In this document: piece by piece, positions 30,229 to 40,848 of the stretch
Position numbering within the stretch: the stretch's first letter is position 1
How the letters are laid out: each line of letters begins with the position of its first letter
DNA from: Pseudomonas sp. MAG733B
Lineage (GTDB): Bacteria; Pseudomonadota; Gammaproteobacteria; Pseudomonadales; Pseudomonadaceae
NCBI RefSeq assembly: GCF_036884845.1
Contig: NZ_CP145732.1
Span: 868,001 to 932,000 of the forward strand
Reading direction: 5' to 3'
Length of the DNA stretch: 64,000 nucleotides
The notes under the pieces: model-generated
The model's input: only the letters and a program-made list of their open reading frames with translations
What the model was told of the DNA's origin: nothing
The model's database searches: none
Translations under genes and position numbers: made by a program

Positions 30229-30319
30229 CTGTGGGAGCGAGCCTGCTCGCGATAGCGGTCTGCCTGTCACATCTATGTCGACTGATCCACCACCATCGCG
30301 AGCAGGCTCGCTCCCACAG
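30229..30319. repeat. REPIN after hutG
   Basis: Arms CTGTGGGAGCGAGCCTGCTC and the reverse complement, separated by about 41 bases that include GTCGACTGA. Located just downstream of hutG, a position suited to a 3' stabilising hairpin. The rest of 30213-30471 shows no gene. Confidence 0.88.
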
Positions 30320-30471
30320 TTAAACCTCATCGCCACATTGAACAGTCGCCACTGTGCAAATCACGGTCGCCACAGTTCGCTTTTACCGCTCGTCTGCTGC
30401 GTAATGTTCTGGCCACGGTGCACAAAGACACCGGCCTCACAATAATCCGCTGCCGCACGAGACTCATCCCG

Positions 30472-31419
30472 ATGAAAAGACTGTTCACCCGCTGTCTCTC
30501 AATCTTCTGCGGCACCGCTCTGTTGAGCGCGGGAGTCATGGCCGCTGACGATGCCTCCTGTAAAGCCGTGCGCATGGGTGTGGTCAACTGGACCGACGTG
30601 ATTGCCACCAGCGGCATGGCCGATGTGCTGCTCAATGGCCTCGGCTATGAAAGCAAACAGACCAGCGCCGTGCAGCAAATCATCTTCGCCGGCATTCGCG
30701 ACAAGCGTCTGGACATCTTCCTCGGTTACTGGAAACCGGCGATGGACAAGAACATCGCGCCGTTCCTGGCCGCCAATCAGGTGAAGGTCCTGGACAAGCC
30801 AAGCCTGGCCGACGCCCAGGCCACTCTCGCGGTTCCTGACTACGTGGCGGCTGCGGGTTTGAAAACCTTCGCCGACATCGCCAAATTCAAAAACCAGCTC
30901 GGCGGCAAGATCTACGGCATCGAGCCGGGCAGCGGCGCCAACACCACGATCAAGACCATGATCGAAACCAATCACTTCGGCCTGAAGGACTTCAAACTGA
31001 TCGAGTCTGGCGAGGCCGGCATGCTCGCTGCCGTTCAGCGCGCGGTGAACCGCAAGGAGTTCGTGGTGTTCGTCGGCTGGACTCCGCACCCGATGAACAT
31101 CAACATGAAGATCGCCTATCTGACCGGCAGCGAAGACGTCTACGGGCCGAACGAAGGGGCGGCGACCGTCTCCACCGTGACCGCGCCGGATTACGCCCAG
31201 CGGTGCCCGAACGTCAATCGCCTGCTGGAGAACCTGACCTTCACCGCCGCCCAGGAAAGTCAGCTGATGGTGCCAATCATGGAGCGCCAGACGCCCCAGG
31301 ACGTCGCCAAAAAATGGCTGCGTGACCATCCGGAGGATTTGCAGCGCTGGCTGGCCGGTGTCAGCAGTTTTGATGGCAAGGACGGCGTGGCCACCGTTCA
31401 GGCCAGCCTGAAAAACTGA
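30472..31419 (+). CDS. Choline/quaternary-ammonium ABC binding protein, orphan
   Basis: Periplasmic ligand-binding protein (315 aa) of the ChoX/ProX-related OpuAC family, with a signal peptide ending near GVMAAD. Aromatic-box candidates sit where ChoX has them: NWTDV, GYWKP, PDYVAA and VGWTPHPMN. IEPGSGANTTIK is a family hallmark. No permease or ATPase gene is adjacent, as for the orphan CaiX and BetX proteins of pseudomonads that share the Cbc core transporter. Choline, betaine or carnitine is the likely ligand, though position after hut genes leaves an imidazole ligand possible. The start at 30472 leads straight into the signal peptide. Confidence 0.85.
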   Translation: MKRLFTRCLSIFCGTALLSAGVMAADDASCKAVRMGVVNWTDVIATSGMADVLLNGLGYESKQTSAVQQIIFAGIRDKRLDIFLGYWKPAMDKNIAPFLAANQVKVLDKPSLADAQATLAVPDYVAAAGLKTFADIAKFKNQLGGKIYGIEPGSGANTTIKTMIETNHFGLKDFKLIESGEAGMLAAVQRAVNRKEFVVFVGWTPHPMNINMKIAYLTGSEDVYGPNEGAATVSTVTAPDYAQRCPNVNRLLENLTFTAAQESQLMVPIMERQTPQDVAKKWLRDHPEDLQRWLAGVSSFDGKDGVATVQASLKN

Positions 31420-31433
31420 CAGCACCGGCTTCT

Positions 31434-31503
31434 TTGTAGGAGCAAGGCTTGCCCGCGATGGCGGCCTCAAGATCGCCATCGCGGGCAAGCCTTGCTCCTA
31501 CAA
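31434..31503. repeat. REPIN (TTGTAGGAGCAAGGCTTGCCC family)
   Basis: Near-perfect arms TTGTAGGAGCAAGGCTTGCC and reverse complement with a short centre. The same arm family occurs at 57075-57141 and 59752-59819. Confidence 0.88.
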
Positions 31504-31562
31504 GATTGTCGTAGGTGCATGCAATTGGGCTAATGAAATGTCGGCTTATAGGTTTCAAGCTA

Positions 31563-32480
31563 ATGGCTCACTATCCGCTTTCTGAACAGATGACCGCGTT
31601 CGTCGACAAAACCCTGAGTTTCAACACCACCGAAAGCAGCCTGAGCGGCTTGCGCCAGGCCTACAGCGAGATGTGCCGGGCATTCACCCCGCCACGTCCC
31701 GCCGGGCTGTATGTCGTCGATTTCGAGTTGGCCGGTGTGGCGGTGCGGTCTTACCAGCCGCCGGCTTCATCGTCGACCGAGGCTGTTCCGTGCATCGTTT
31801 ATCTGCATGGCGGCGGGTGGGTGGTTGGCGACTTGGATTCCCATGACTTCATTTGCGCCGAGCTGGCCTCGACACTGGGCGTGTTGGTGATCGCTGTCGA
31901 TTATCGTCTGGCGCCGGAGCATCCGTTTCCGGCGGCGTTCGATGACTGTCTCAGTGTCTGGCGTGCTCTGCGCACCGGTCCGTTTCGAATCGATCCCGAA
32001 CGCACACTGGTGGCAGGTGACAGTGCAGGCGGCAATCTTGCTGCGGCGCTATGTCTGGCGTTGCGCGACGCGGGTGAGCCGTTGCCGGCTGCGCAGGTGC
32101 TGATCTATCCGGGGTTGGGGGGCGATCAACGGTTAGCGTCGCGCAGTGAATGCGTTGATGCGCCATTGCTCAGCAGCAGTGATGTGGATTGCTATCACGC
32201 GTTGTATTTGCGCGGCACGGCAAAACCGGGCGCCTATGCGATGCCGTTGCTCGCAGCGGATTTCAGCGGACTGCCACCGGCATGGATTGCCGTTGCGCAA
32301 TTCGACCCGCTGCGTGATGACGGCGTGCTATACGCCGAACGGTTGAACGCCGCCGGTGTGACCGCGTCGCTGTATTACGGCAACGGACTGATTCATGGTT
32401 GTTTACGGGCGCGGGGGCAGGCTGACGAGGTGGATGCGTTGTACGAAACGCTGCTCAGGTATCTCGCGGAAAAACTCTGA
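31563..32480 (+). CDS. HSL-family alpha/beta-hydrolase (esterase)
   Basis: Carboxylesterase of the hormone-sensitive-lipase family (305 aa). The oxyanion motif is YLHGGGW, the nucleophile elbow is GDSAGGN, the acid lies in QFDPLRDDG, and the base is in GLIHGCL, so all catalytic parts are present. Active on short acyl esters in related enzymes; the natural substrate is unknown. The frame starts upstream at 31515, but Met at 31563 fits the family N-terminus (MAHYPLSEQM). No clear operon partner; pip starts about 100 bases downstream. Confidence 0.88.
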   Translation: MAHYPLSEQMTAFVDKTLSFNTTESSLSGLRQAYSEMCRAFTPPRPAGLYVVDFELAGVAVRSYQPPASSSTEAVPCIVYLHGGGWVVGDLDSHDFICAELASTLGVLVIAVDYRLAPEHPFPAAFDDCLSVWRALRTGPFRIDPERTLVAGDSAGGNLAAALCLALRDAGEPLPAAQVLIYPGLGGDQRLASRSECVDAPLLSSSDVDCYHALYLRGTAKPGAYAMPLLAADFSGLPPAWIAVAQFDPLRDDGVLYAERLNAAGVTASLYYGNGLIHGCLRARGQADEVDALYETLLRYLAEKL

Positions 32481-32584
32481 CCCTGCAAGGGCATGCTCAT
32501 TGACGTAAATCGGGTTTATGATGCCCAACGGCAGAATAATAGAAGTCCCCCCAGGGATGACCTCGACCCCTTACGGAGCGCGCA

Positions 32585-33556
32585 ATGCAGACTTTGTACC
32601 CGCAGATCAAACCCCACGCCCGGCACGATCTGGCCGTCGACGAAACTCACACGCTGTATGTCGACGAAAGCGGTTCACCGGAAGGTTTGCCGGTGGTGTT
32701 CATCCACGGCGGCCCCGGTGCCGGTTGTGATGCCCAGAGTCGTTGCTACTTCGATCCCAACTTGTACCGGATTGTCACTTTCGACCAGCGCGGTTGCGGT
32801 CGCTCCACGCCTCACGCCAGCCTGGAAAACAACACCACCTGGGATCTGGTCGCCGACCTCGAGAAGATTCGCCAGCACCTGGGTATCGACAAGTGGGTGC
32901 TGTTCGGCGGCTCGTGGGGTTCGACCCTGGCGCTGGCCTACGCGCAAACCCACCCGGAGCGTGTGCACGGCCTGATCGTGCGCGGGATCTTTCTCTGCCG
33001 TCCGCAGGAAATCGAATGGTTCTATCAGGCGGGTGCCAGCCGTCTGTTCCCGGATTACTGGCAGGACTACATCGCACCGATTCCGCTGGAAGAGCGCGAC
33101 GACCTGCTGACAGCATTCCATAAACGCCTGGTGGGCAACGATCAGATCGCCCAGATGCACGCGGCCAAGGCCTGGTCCTTGTGGGAAGGTCGCACCGCGA
33201 CCCTGCGCCCGAATCCGTTGGTGGTTGATCGCTTCTCCGAGCCTCAGCGCGCGTTGTCCATCGCCCGCATCGAATGCCACTATTTCAGCAACAACGCATT
33301 CCTTGAACCGAACCAGTTGATTCGCGACATGGGCAAGATCGCTCACTTGCCGGGCGTGATCGTCCATGGTCGCTACGACGTGATCTGCCCGCTGGACAAC
33401 GCTTGGGAACTGCACCAGGCCTGGCCGAACAGCGAGCTGCAAGTCATTCGCGACGCCGGCCATGCCGCTTCCGAACCGGGCATCACCGATGCACTGGTGC
33501 GTGCCGCTGATCAGATGGCACGACGTCTGCTCGATCTGGCTCCCGACGAAGCATGA
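32585..33556 (+). CDS. pip: Proline iminopeptidase
   Basis: Alpha/beta-hydrolase aminopeptidase (323 aa) that removes N-terminal proline. The HGGPGAG oxyanion loop, FDQRGCGRS and the nucleophile elbow FGGSWGS (Ser about 110) are those of the S33 family. GRYDVICP and [10 protein letters not shown] supply the Asp and His. RBS GGAG lies about 6 bases upstream. Its stop overlaps the dtd start by 4 bases, the usual pip-dtd pairing in Pseudomonas. Confidence 0.96.
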   Translation: MQTLYPQIKPHARHDLAVDETHTLYVDESGSPEGLPVVFIHGGPGAGCDAQSRCYFDPNLYRIVTFDQRGCGRSTPHASLENNTTWDLVADLEKIRQHLGIDKWVLFGGSWGSTLALAYAQTHPERVHGLIVRGIFLCRPQEIEWFYQAGASRLFPDYWQDYIAPIPLEERDDLLTAFHKRLVGNDQIAQMHAAKAWSLWEGRTATLRPNPLVVDRFSEPQRALSIARIECHYFSNNAFLEPNQLIRDMGKIAHLPGVIVHGRYDVICPLDNAWELHQAWPNSELQVIRDAGHAASEPGITDALVRAADQMARRLLDLAPDEA

Positions 33557-33990
33557 AGGGCCTGCTGCAACGCGTGCGAGGCGCGCGAGTGGAGGTAGCG
33601 GGAGAGGTGGTCGGCGCCATCGATCAGGGATTGCTGGTGCTGGTGGCCGTTGAGCCCGACGACACGCGGGCCAGCGCCGACAAACTTCTCAATAAGCTGC
33701 TTAACTATCGAGTGTTCAGTGACGCCGAGGGCAAGATGAATCTGTCCCTGGCGGATGTAGGCGGCGGGTTGCTGCTGGTCTCGCAGTTCACCCTGGCCGC
33801 CGACACCAAAAGCGGGTTGCGCCCGAGTTTTTCGACCGCGGCGCCTCCGGCCTTGGGTGAGGAGCTGTTCGACTATCTATTAGGCAAAGCGAAACAGGTG
33901 CATGGCACTGTGGCATCAGGTAGATTCGGCGCGGATATGCAGGTGCACCTGGTCAATGATGGCCCGGTAACCTTCCTGTTACAGACCTGA
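33553..33990 (+). CDS. dtd: D-aminoacyl-tRNA deacylase
   Basis: Homodimeric proofreading enzyme (145 aa) that frees D-amino acids and glycine from mischarged tRNAs. [12 protein letters not shown] starts the fold, SQFTLAAD carries the family SQFTL motif, and NDGPVTFLL is the conserved C-terminal NxGPVT cross-subunit motif. Translationally coupled to pip. A hairpin follows the stop at once. Confidence 0.97.
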   Translation: MKGLLQRVRGARVEVAGEVVGAIDQGLLVLVAVEPDDTRASADKLLNKLLNYRVFSDAEGKMNLSLADVGGGLLLVSQFTLAADTKSGLRPSFSTAAPPALGEELFDYLLGKAKQVHGTVASGRFGADMQVHLVNDGPVTFLLQT

Positions 33991-34023
33991 AAGCGCTTGA
34001 AACATCTTTTTAAGCGCTTTTCG
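33990..34023 (+). terminator. Probable terminator after dtd
   Basis: AAGCGCTT at 33991-33998 pairs with AAGCGCTT at 34012-34019 (each is self-complementary), extended by A/T, followed by a short TTTT. The stem is modest, so termination may be partial. Confidence 0.55.
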
Positions 34024-34311
34024 ACTGAAAACAGGCGTTTTTACCGATAAATACTTTGTTACCCCTGATGCGTTGTAACGCGGCCTACTAGATAATCGCG
34101 CGCTACGGGGATCAGCGTTCGTTGGTCCATTTTGACTTAGGTAGAGACTTGTACGGATCCGATTGGGGAATCATTTCGCCCCAGCGGAGTCGGAACAATG
34201 CTCGCCAACTTGGCAAGAGTGGTCTGCAAGGTCGGCTTTTTCATGCCGCGCACCGTGCAGACCCTTTAACTGGCCGTTGGTTTTTTGATCTGTTTTCGGC
34301 GAGGGTTGCTC
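34024..34311 (+). other. opgG upstream region, no gene seen
   Basis: This stretch holds the likely opgG promoter and leader. Visible items are TGTTAC (34057) and GTAACG (34075) as an imperfect dyad with 12 bases between, a GATAAT box at 34091 that could be a -10 element, and a GGGG/CCCC stem around 34165-34183. None is decisive. Confidence 0.35.
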
Positions 34312-36126
34312 GTGATTGTTAGTCCCTGTAACGCACCAAAATTGTCTGCCAAACGGTTTCGTAGCGCTCTGGTAGCAGGTTCGGCATTGCTCTGCCTGCT
34401 CAGCGCCGGCCAGCTTTGGGCATTCAATCTGGATGATGTGTCGGTCAAGGCAAAAGAGCTGGCCGGTCAGAAGTACGAAGCGCCGCGCAGTAACTTGCCG
34501 ACCGAATTCCGCGAGATGAAATTCGCGGACTATCAGAAAATTCGTTTTCTGACGGAAAAAGCCGAGTGGGCTGATCAGAAAACCCCGTTCAAGCTGTCGT
34601 TCTATCACCAGGGCATGCACTTCGATACGCCGGTTAAAATCAACGAAATCACAGCGAACACCGTCGAAGAGATCAAATACGACCCGAGTCGTTTCGATTT
34701 CGGCGACCTCAAGTTCGATCCTAAAGCCACCGAACAACTGGGTTACGCCGGTTTCCGTGTGCTGTATCCGGTCAACAAGGCTGACAAGCAAGACGAAATC
34801 ATGACCATGCTCGGCGCGAGTTATTTCCGCGTTGTCGGCAAGGGCCACGTCTACGGTTTGTCTGCTCGCGGCATGGCGATCGATACCGCATTGCCGTCCG
34901 GCGAAGAGTTTCCGCGTTTTCGCGAGTTCTGGATTCAGCAGCCAAAAACGGGCGACAAGCACCTGGTGATCTTTGCGCTGCTGGATTCGCCACGTGCGAC
35001 CGGCGCCTATCGCCTGACCCTGCGTCCGGGCAGCGACACCATAGTCGACGTCAAGGCGCAGATGTTCCTGCGTGACAAGGTCGGCAAACTGGGTATCGCA
35101 CCACTGACCAGCATGTTCCTGTTCGGCGCCAACCAGCCGTCGAAAGTCCTGAACTACCGTCGCGAGCTGCACGACTCCAGCGGCCTGGCGATCCATGCCG
35201 GTAACGGCGAGTGGATCTGGCGCCCGCTGAACAACCCGAAACACCTCGCCGTGAGCAACTTCTCGGTCGAGAACCCGCGTGGTTTCGGCTTGCTGCAACG
35301 TGGCCGTGACTTCAGCCACTACGAAGACCTCGATGACCGTTACGACAAGCGCCCAAGCGCCTGGATCGAACCGAAAGGCGACTGGGGCAAGGGCTCCGTC
35401 GATCTGGTAGAGATTCCGACCGCCGACGAAACCAACGACAATATCGTGGCTTTCTGGAGCCCGGAAACGATGCCTGAGCCAGGCCAGCCGCTGGACTTCG
35501 CTTATCGCATGCACTGGACCATGGACGAAGCCGCGTTGCACGCACCGGACAGCGCCTGGGTCAGCCAGACACTGAAGTCCACCGGTGACGTCAAACAGTC
35601 CAACCTGATTCGTCAGCCGGACGGCAGCGTTGCCTACCTGGTGGACTTCGAAGGTCCGTCCCTGGCGGCATTGCCACCGGACACCGATGTGCGCAGCCAG
35701 GTCAGCGTCGGCGACAACGCCGAACTGGTCGAGAACAGCGTGCGCTACAACCCTGAAACCAAGGGCTGGCGCCTGACCCTGCGCATGAAGATCAAGGACG
35801 CCGGCAAGTCCACCGAGATGCGTGCGGCCCTGGTGCAGAACATCATGCCTGCCGACCTGAAGACTTCGATTCCAGCGTCCACCTCTTCCGTTGCCAAGGC
35901 CGACAAAGTCGCTGCCAAGCAAGCCGAGAAAGTGGAGAAGGACGCGAAGGCCGCCGAGGCCAACAAGGCCGAAGCCAAGCCGGTTGCAGATGCCAAGGAC
36001 AAGGCGAACAACAATGACGCCAAGCAGCCTGCTGCTGCCGACGCGGCCCCAGCCACACCGGAATCGGCGCCGACTGAAGAAGTCCTGACCGAGACCTGGA
36101 GCTACCAGTTGCCTGCCGATGAGTAA
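34312..36126 (+). CDS. opgG: Periplasmic glucan biosynthesis protein OpgG
   Basis: Periplasmic protein (604 aa) needed, with OpgH, for making osmoregulated periplasmic glucans. The signal peptide ends at GQLWA, and the mature protein begins [16 protein letters not shown]. The MdoG beta-sandwich includes [15 protein letters not shown] and [20 protein letters not shown]. About 75 Lys/Ala/Glu-rich residues (about 525-595) separate the core from a final TETWSYQLP, making it longer than E. coli OpgG (about 511). The start is GTG 34312 with GAGG 7 bases before it. The last 8 bases overlap opgH. Confidence 0.95.
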   Translation: MIVSPCNAPKLSAKRFRSALVAGSALLCLLSAGQLWAFNLDDVSVKAKELAGQKYEAPRSNLPTEFREMKFADYQKIRFLTEKAEWADQKTPFKLSFYHQGMHFDTPVKINEITANTVEEIKYDPSRFDFGDLKFDPKATEQLGYAGFRVLYPVNKADKQDEIMTMLGASYFRVVGKGHVYGLSARGMAIDTALPSGEEFPRFREFWIQQPKTGDKHLVIFALLDSPRATGAYRLTLRPGSDTIVDVKAQMFLRDKVGKLGIAPLTSMFLFGANQPSKVLNYRRELHDSSGLAIHAGNGEWIWRPLNNPKHLAVSNFSVENPRGFGLLQRGRDFSHYEDLDDRYDKRPSAWIEPKGDWGKGSVDLVEIPTADETNDNIVAFWSPETMPEPGQPLDFAYRMHWTMDEAALHAPDSAWVSQTLKSTGDVKQSNLIRQPDGSVAYLVDFEGPSLAALPPDTDVRSQVSVGDNAELVENSVRYNPETKGWRLTLRMKIKDAGKSTEMRAALVQNIMPADLKTSIPASTSSVAKADKVAAKQAEKVEKDAKAAEANKAEAKPVADAKDKANNNDAKQPAAADAAPATPESAPTEEVLTETWSYQLPADE

Positions 36127-38689
36127 TTCTCAAGTACAGCCAGAGACTCTTTCCGAGTATCTGGCGCATCTGCCGATGACCGACCAGCAGCGCGCGGAAC
36201 TCGCGGGCTGCCAGTCCTTCAGCGAACTGCACGAACGCCTGTCGTCTTCGACGTTCGACGCCCCGACCGAGGCCGCCCAGGCTTCTGTCGGCAAGCGCCT
36301 GACCCTGAGCACCGCCGAAGAATTGCAGGACGCCGAAATGCTGGCGCTGGACGCCAGCGGTCGGGTCTGCCTCAAGGCCACGCCTCCGATTCGTCGGACC
36401 AAAGTCGTGCCGGAGCCATGGCGCACCAACATTCTGGTGCGCGGCTGGCGTCGCCTGACCGGTCGCACCAATCCGCCCCAGCCGCCGAAGGATGAAAATG
36501 TCCTGCCGGCTGCGCGCTGGCGCACCGTCGGTTCGATCCGTCGCTACATATTGCTGGTGTTGATGCTCGGTCAGACCATCGTTGCCGGCTGGTACATGAA
36601 AGGCATCATGCCGTACCAGGGCTGGTCGTTCGTCGACCTCGAAGAAGTCCTGCACCAGCCGTTGCTGCAAACCGCCACGCAAGTACTGCCGTATGCGTTG
36701 CAAACCAGCATCCTGATCCTGTTCGGGATTCTGTTTTGCTGGGTCTCGGCGGGTTTCTGGACCGCGCTGATGGGTTTCCTTGAGTTGCTCACCGGTCACG
36801 ACAAATACCGTATCTCCGGTAAAAGCGCCGGTAATGAGCCGATTCCGAAAGACGCGCGCACCGCACTGGTGATGCCGATCTGCAACGAAGACGTGCCGCG
36901 TGTATTCGCCGGTCTGCGCGCAACGTTCGAATCGGTCGCGGCCACGGGTGACCTGGATCGCTTCGACTTCTTCGTCCTCAGCGACAGTAACGACGCCGAC
37001 ATCTGCGTTGCCGAGCAACAGGCCTGGCTGGACGTCTGCCGCGAAGCCGGTGGCTTCGGCAAGATCTTCTATCGCCGCCGTCGTCGTCGCGTAAAACGTA
37101 AAAGCGGCAACCTCGACGACTTCTGCCGTCGCTGGGGCGGTGACTACAAGTACATGGTCGTACTCGACGCCGACTCCGTAATGAGCGGCGAGTGCCTGAC
37201 CAGTCTGGTGCGCTTGATGGAAGCCACGCCGGACGCCGGGATCATCCAGACCGCGCCGCGTGCGTCGGGCATGGACACCCTGTATGCGCGCATGCAGCAG
37301 TTCGCCACCCGTGTGTACGGTCCGCTGTTCACCGCCGGTCTGCACTTCTGGCAGTTGGGCGAATCGCACTACTGGGGCCACAACGCGATCATCCGCATGA
37401 AGCCGTTCATCGAGCACTGCGCCCTGGCGCCGTTGCCCGGTAAAGGCGCGTTCGCGGGTGCGATCCTGTCCCACGACTTCGTTGAAGCTGCGCTGATGCG
37501 TCGTGCCGGTTGGGGCGTGTGGATTGCCTACGACTTGCCGGGCAGCTACGAAGAACTGCCGCCGAACCTGCTGGACGAACTCAAGCGTGACCGTCGCTGG
37601 TGCCACGGCAACCTGATGAACTTCCGCCTGTTCCTGGTCAAGGGCATGCACCCGGTACACCGCGCGGTGTTCCTGACCGGCGTGATGTCTTACCTGTCGG
37701 CGCCGCTGTGGTTCTTCTTCCTCGTGCTGTCGACGGCGCTGCTGGCGGTCAACACGCTGATGGAGCCGCAGTACTTCCTCGAACCGCGCCAGCTCTATCC
37801 GTTGTGGCCACAATGGCACCCGGACAAGGCGATCGCGCTGTTCTCGACGACGATCGTGCTGCTGTTCCTGCCGAAACTGTTGAGCATCATCCTGATCTGG
37901 GCCAAGGGCGCGAAGGAGTTCGGTGGCAAGTTCAAGGTGACGCTGTCGATGCTGCTGGAGATGTTGTTCTCCATGCTGCTGGCGCCGGTGCGGATGATCT
38001 TCCACACCCGTTTCGTCCTCGCCGCGTTCCTTGGCTGGGCCGCGACCTGGAACTCGCCGCAACGTGATGACGACTCCACGCCGTGGAGCGAAGCGGTCAA
38101 GCGCCACGGTCCGCAGACCTTGCTGGGCTTCTTCTGGGCCTTGCTGGTGATCTGGCTGAACCCGAGCTTCCTGTGGTGGCTGGTGCCGATCGTCGGTTCG
38201 TTGATGCTGTCGATCCCGGTATCGGTGATCTCCAGCCGTGTGGGTCTGGGCCTGAAGTCCCGTGACGAGAGCCTGTTCCTCATTCCTGAGGAATACAATC
38301 CGCCACAGGCATTGCTGGCCACTGACCAGTACACCCACGAAAACCGTTACCACGCATTGAACGACGGCTTCGTCCGTTCGGTGGTCGATCCACAGCAGAA
38401 CGCCCTGGCGTGCTCGCTGGCGACCTCCCGTCACAATCAGGCCGAGCCGATTGAATGGCTGCGGGTGGAGCGGGTGCGGCACGCCATGAAGGTCGGCCCT
38501 GAAGGCCTGACCAACAACGAGCGTGTGCAACTGCTGAGCGATCCGGTGGCACTGGCCCGCTTGCATGAGCAGGTCTGGAGCGAAGGGCATGCTGAGTGGC
38601 TGGGCGCATGGCGCAGGTCGGTCAATGCCGACCCCCATGCACCGCTGTTGCCGCTCAAGCCGTTGAGTGTGCAGCCTCAGATGGCGTAA
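36119..38689 (+). CDS. opgH: Glucan glucosyltransferase OpgH
   Basis: Inner-membrane GT2 enzyme (856 aa) that polymerises beta-1,2-glucose from UDP-glucose and passes glucans to the periplasm. A cytoplasmic N-terminal region of about 140 residues precedes paired helices. The catalytic domain has [23 protein letters not shown], the metal site [10 protein letters not shown] and [12 protein letters not shown]. Several C-terminal helices follow, then a cytoplasmic tail. It is translated from an ATG inside the end of opgG, so the two are strictly coupled. In E. coli OpgH also links UDP-glucose level to cell size; that role is untested here. Confidence 0.96.
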   Translation: MSNSQVQPETLSEYLAHLPMTDQQRAELAGCQSFSELHERLSSSTFDAPTEAAQASVGKRLTLSTAEELQDAEMLALDASGRVCLKATPPIRRTKVVPEPWRTNILVRGWRRLTGRTNPPQPPKDENVLPAARWRTVGSIRRYILLVLMLGQTIVAGWYMKGIMPYQGWSFVDLEEVLHQPLLQTATQVLPYALQTSILILFGILFCWVSAGFWTALMGFLELLTGHDKYRISGKSAGNEPIPKDARTALVMPICNEDVPRVFAGLRATFESVAATGDLDRFDFFVLSDSNDADICVAEQQAWLDVCREAGGFGKIFYRRRRRRVKRKSGNLDDFCRRWGGDYKYMVVLDADSVMSGECLTSLVRLMEATPDAGIIQTAPRASGMDTLYARMQQFATRVYGPLFTAGLHFWQLGESHYWGHNAIIRMKPFIEHCALAPLPGKGAFAGAILSHDFVEAALMRRAGWGVWIAYDLPGSYEELPPNLLDELKRDRRWCHGNLMNFRLFLVKGMHPVHRAVFLTGVMSYLSAPLWFFFLVLSTALLAVNTLMEPQYFLEPRQLYPLWPQWHPDKAIALFSTTIVLLFLPKLLSIILIWAKGAKEFGGKFKVTLSMLLEMLFSMLLAPVRMIFHTRFVLAAFLGWAATWNSPQRDDDSTPWSEAVKRHGPQTLLGFFWALLVIWLNPSFLWWLVPIVGSLMLSIPVSVISSRVGLGLKSRDESLFLIPEEYNPPQALLATDQYTHENRYHALNDGFVRSVVDPQQNALACSLATSRHNQAEPIEWLRVERVRHAMKVGPEGLTNNERVQLLSDPVALARLHEQVWSEGHAEWLGAWRRSVNADPHAPLLPLKPLSVQPQMA

Positions 38690-38691
38690 TG

Positions 38692-38719
38692 AAAAAAACC
38701 CGCGAAAGCGGGTTTTTTT
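38692..38719 (+). terminator. Rho-independent terminator of opgGH
   Basis: AAAAAACCCGC, loop GAAA, GCGGGTTTTTT directly after the opgH stop. The A and T tracts make it potentially bidirectional. Confidence 0.93.
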
Positions 38720-38764
38720 ATGCATTGGATTAATCCTTGGATGGATACTGCCGACAGTGCTGAT

Positions 38765-38793
38765 CCTGTAGGAGCGAGCCTGCTCGCGATAGC
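38765..38793. repeat. Single REP half-site
   Basis: CCTGTAGGAGCGAGCCTGCT followed by CGCGATAGC, without an inverted partner, between opgH and the convergent chemoreceptor gene. Confidence 0.7.
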
Positions 38794-38833
38794 ATCGCCT
38801 CGGTCCCAAGCGAACGGAGGCCCTCGCATCACC

Positions 38834-40750
38834 TCAAACCCTGAACTTGCCCACCAACATCTGCAAATGCGTCCCCAACCGCGCCAGCTCAACGCTGGAT
38901 GCCGCTGTTTCTTCACTCGCTGCCGACGTCTGGTCCGACACATCCCGCACATTCAGCACGCTACGGTTGATCTCTTCAGCCACGGCGCTTTGTTGTTCGG
39001 CTGCGGCGGCGATCTGCTGGTTCATCGCCTGGATCGCCGAGACGGTACGGGTGATGCTTGCCAGTGAGTCACCGGCGCGGCGGGTCAGTTCGACGCTGCT
39101 GTCGGTCAGGCTGCGGCTGTTGTCCATGATGGTCGCGACCTGCTGGGTGCCGTTTTGCAGGCCGACGATCAGCTCTTCGATCTCTTCCGTGGACTTCTGC
39201 GTGCGCTGCGCCAGGCTGCGAACTTCATCGGCGACCACGGCAAAACCGCGCCCGGCTTCACCGGCACGGGCCGCTTCGATCGCGGCATTGAGCGCCAACA
39301 GGTTGGTTTGCTGGGCCACGGACTTGATCACGTCGAGGACGCTGCCGATCTTGTCGCTTTCGCGCTTGAGTTCGCCCATGGCTTCGGTGGAGTTGCCGAC
39401 TTCCTTGGCCAGACGCTCGATCTGGGCGATGGCTTCGCCGACCACTTTGTCGCCCTCGCGGGCCTGCTGATCGGCGGCGACTGCGGCTTCGGAGGCCTCT
39501 TCCGCGTTGCGCGCGACTTCCTGCACGGTCGCGGTCATTTCGTTCATGGCGGTGGCCACCTGGTCGGTCTCGACCTTCTGGCTGTTGACCCCGGCGCTGG
39601 TCTGTTCGGTGACGGCCGACAGCTCTTCGGCGGCGCTGGCGATTTGCGTGACGCCATCGCTGATGCCGCCAATCAGTTCGCGCAGGCCCTGGGTCATGCT
39701 CTGAATGGCACGTTGCAGCTGACCCAATTCGTCCTGGCGTATGGAGGTCAGGTTGTGGGTCAGGTCGCCGGCGGCAATGCGCTCGGCCACTTTAAGAGTC
39801 TGGTTCAACGGGATCACGATCTGCCGGGTGATGGCCCATGCGGCGAATAGACCGAAGATCAGCGCAAGGCCAGTGGCGAGCAACAGCATGTTCTTGGCGT
39901 GCGCCACGTCGGTATCGCGCACGAGGGTTTGCGAGACGGTGAGCTTGTTGCTGACGTCGAGCAGGATTTCACCTTGGGCGGCCATGCGTTTGAGGGCTTC
40001 GGCACTGGCGACCTGGGAATCGCGGTACTGGCTGACCGCAGCGCGGTAGGCTTTGAGCGAGTCGGACGCCTGTTGCAGGTTGGCAATGTGTTCTTCAGGC
40101 AGTTTGGCCGGCAGGCTTTCGAGGTTTTTCAGGGCGTTGTCGATCGCGTCGAGGGCCGGTTGTTCGGCCTCGCTTTTGCCGCTGTAAGTGTAGCCACGCA
40201 CCTGGAAGCGCGCTTGCTGAAGCAGTTTGCTCAGGTCGATCACGCTGTTGAACGCGGTCACGCTGTCGCCTTGCAGCATGGATTTTTCGACTTCAGCGAC
40301 CTTGGCCACGGCATTGTCGGCGGTGGCGCCCAGTTTGCTGCGCGCATCTTCACGGTTGGCACCGGCCTGGATCATGGCGGCGAACGCTTGCCTGTACTGG
40401 CTTACGGCGGCCAGTTGCTGGTCGATCTTGGCCACGTCGGCGGGCTGCTCGAGCATCTGGCGAGCGGCTTGCAAACCAGTGTCGAGCTTGCCCAACAGGT
40501 CGTTGACCGCACCGGGGCCTTGTTCGCCGCGACGCATTTCGTAGTCCAGGCGGGCGATGCGCAGGTCTTTGGTCAGCCCGTTGATCTCGGAAATGAATCC
40601 CAGTTTATCGCCGCGGCTGGTTACATCGCTCAGGCCGGTCCAGCCTGTGACGGTGATCAGCAATGTCAGCAGCAACACCAGACCGAAACCGACGCCCAGT
40701 TTGCGGTTTACACCTACGTTTCCCAGCTTATCGGCCAGCCATTGGTACAT
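38834..40750 (-). CDS. Chemoreceptor with helical bimodular (HBM)-type sensor, McpS-like
   Basis: Methyl-accepting chemotaxis protein of 638 aa. Transmembrane helix 1 is at about residues 24-46 and helix 2 at about 285-305. They enclose a roughly 240-residue all-helical periplasmic region, the size and pattern of the HBM sensor of P. putida McpS, which recognises tricarboxylic-acid intermediates. HAMP follows, then a signalling domain with the [16 protein letters not shown] tip and a McpS-type ending [13 protein letters not shown] 40750 is preceded by GAGGGAG and is preferred over an in-frame codon at 40771. Ligand is inferred only from architecture. Confidence 0.85.
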   Translation of the reverse strand: MYQWLADKLGNVGVNRKLGVGFGLVLLLTLLITVTGWTGLSDVTSRGDKLGFISEINGLTKDLRIARLDYEMRRGEQGPGAVNDLLGKLDTGLQAARQMLEQPADVAKIDQQLAAVSQYRQAFAAMIQAGANREDARSKLGATADNAVAKVAEVEKSMLQGDSVTAFNSVIDLSKLLQQARFQVRGYTYSGKSEAEQPALDAIDNALKNLESLPAKLPEEHIANLQQASDSLKAYRAAVSQYRDSQVASAEALKRMAAQGEILLDVSNKLTVSQTLVRDTDVAHAKNMLLLATGLALIFGLFAAWAITRQIVIPLNQTLKVAERIAAGDLTHNLTSIRQDELGQLQRAIQSMTQGLRELIGGISDGVTQIASAAEELSAVTEQTSAGVNSQKVETDQVATAMNEMTATVQEVARNAEEASEAAVAADQQAREGDKVVGEAIAQIERLAKEVGNSTEAMGELKRESDKIGSVLDVIKSVAQQTNLLALNAAIEAARAGEAGRGFAVVADEVRSLAQRTQKSTEEIEELIVGLQNGTQQVATIMDNSRSLTDSSVELTRRAGDSLASITRTVSAIQAMNQQIAAAAEQQSAVAEEINRSVLNVRDVSDQTSAASEETAASSVELARLGTHLQMLVGKFRV

Positions 40751-40848
40751 GCTGAAACTCCCTCGGACCACACATTGGTTTTATGGGAGTTGTATCGGCT
40801 GTGGGCAGGCAATCTATAGGTGCGGTCTGACAAGCGGATAGGAACGGT

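Noticed and set aside
18230..30319. CRISPR-like array from the recurrent repeats
   Set aside because: Copies are kilobases apart, are inverted pairs, and no cas genes are present; REPIN is the right class.
34057..34080. Second CbrB-type site (TGTTAC-N12-GTAACG) before opgG
   Set aside because: One arm is imperfect, the spacing is off and no -24/-12 promoter follows at a suitable distance.
35843..38809. Very long open frame (988 codons) on the minus strand opposite opgH and the end of opgG
   Set aside because: It mirrors real, well-conserved genes, is full of Gln/Arg/His low-information residues and has no family motif; long antisense frames are common in GC-rich Pseudomonas DNA.
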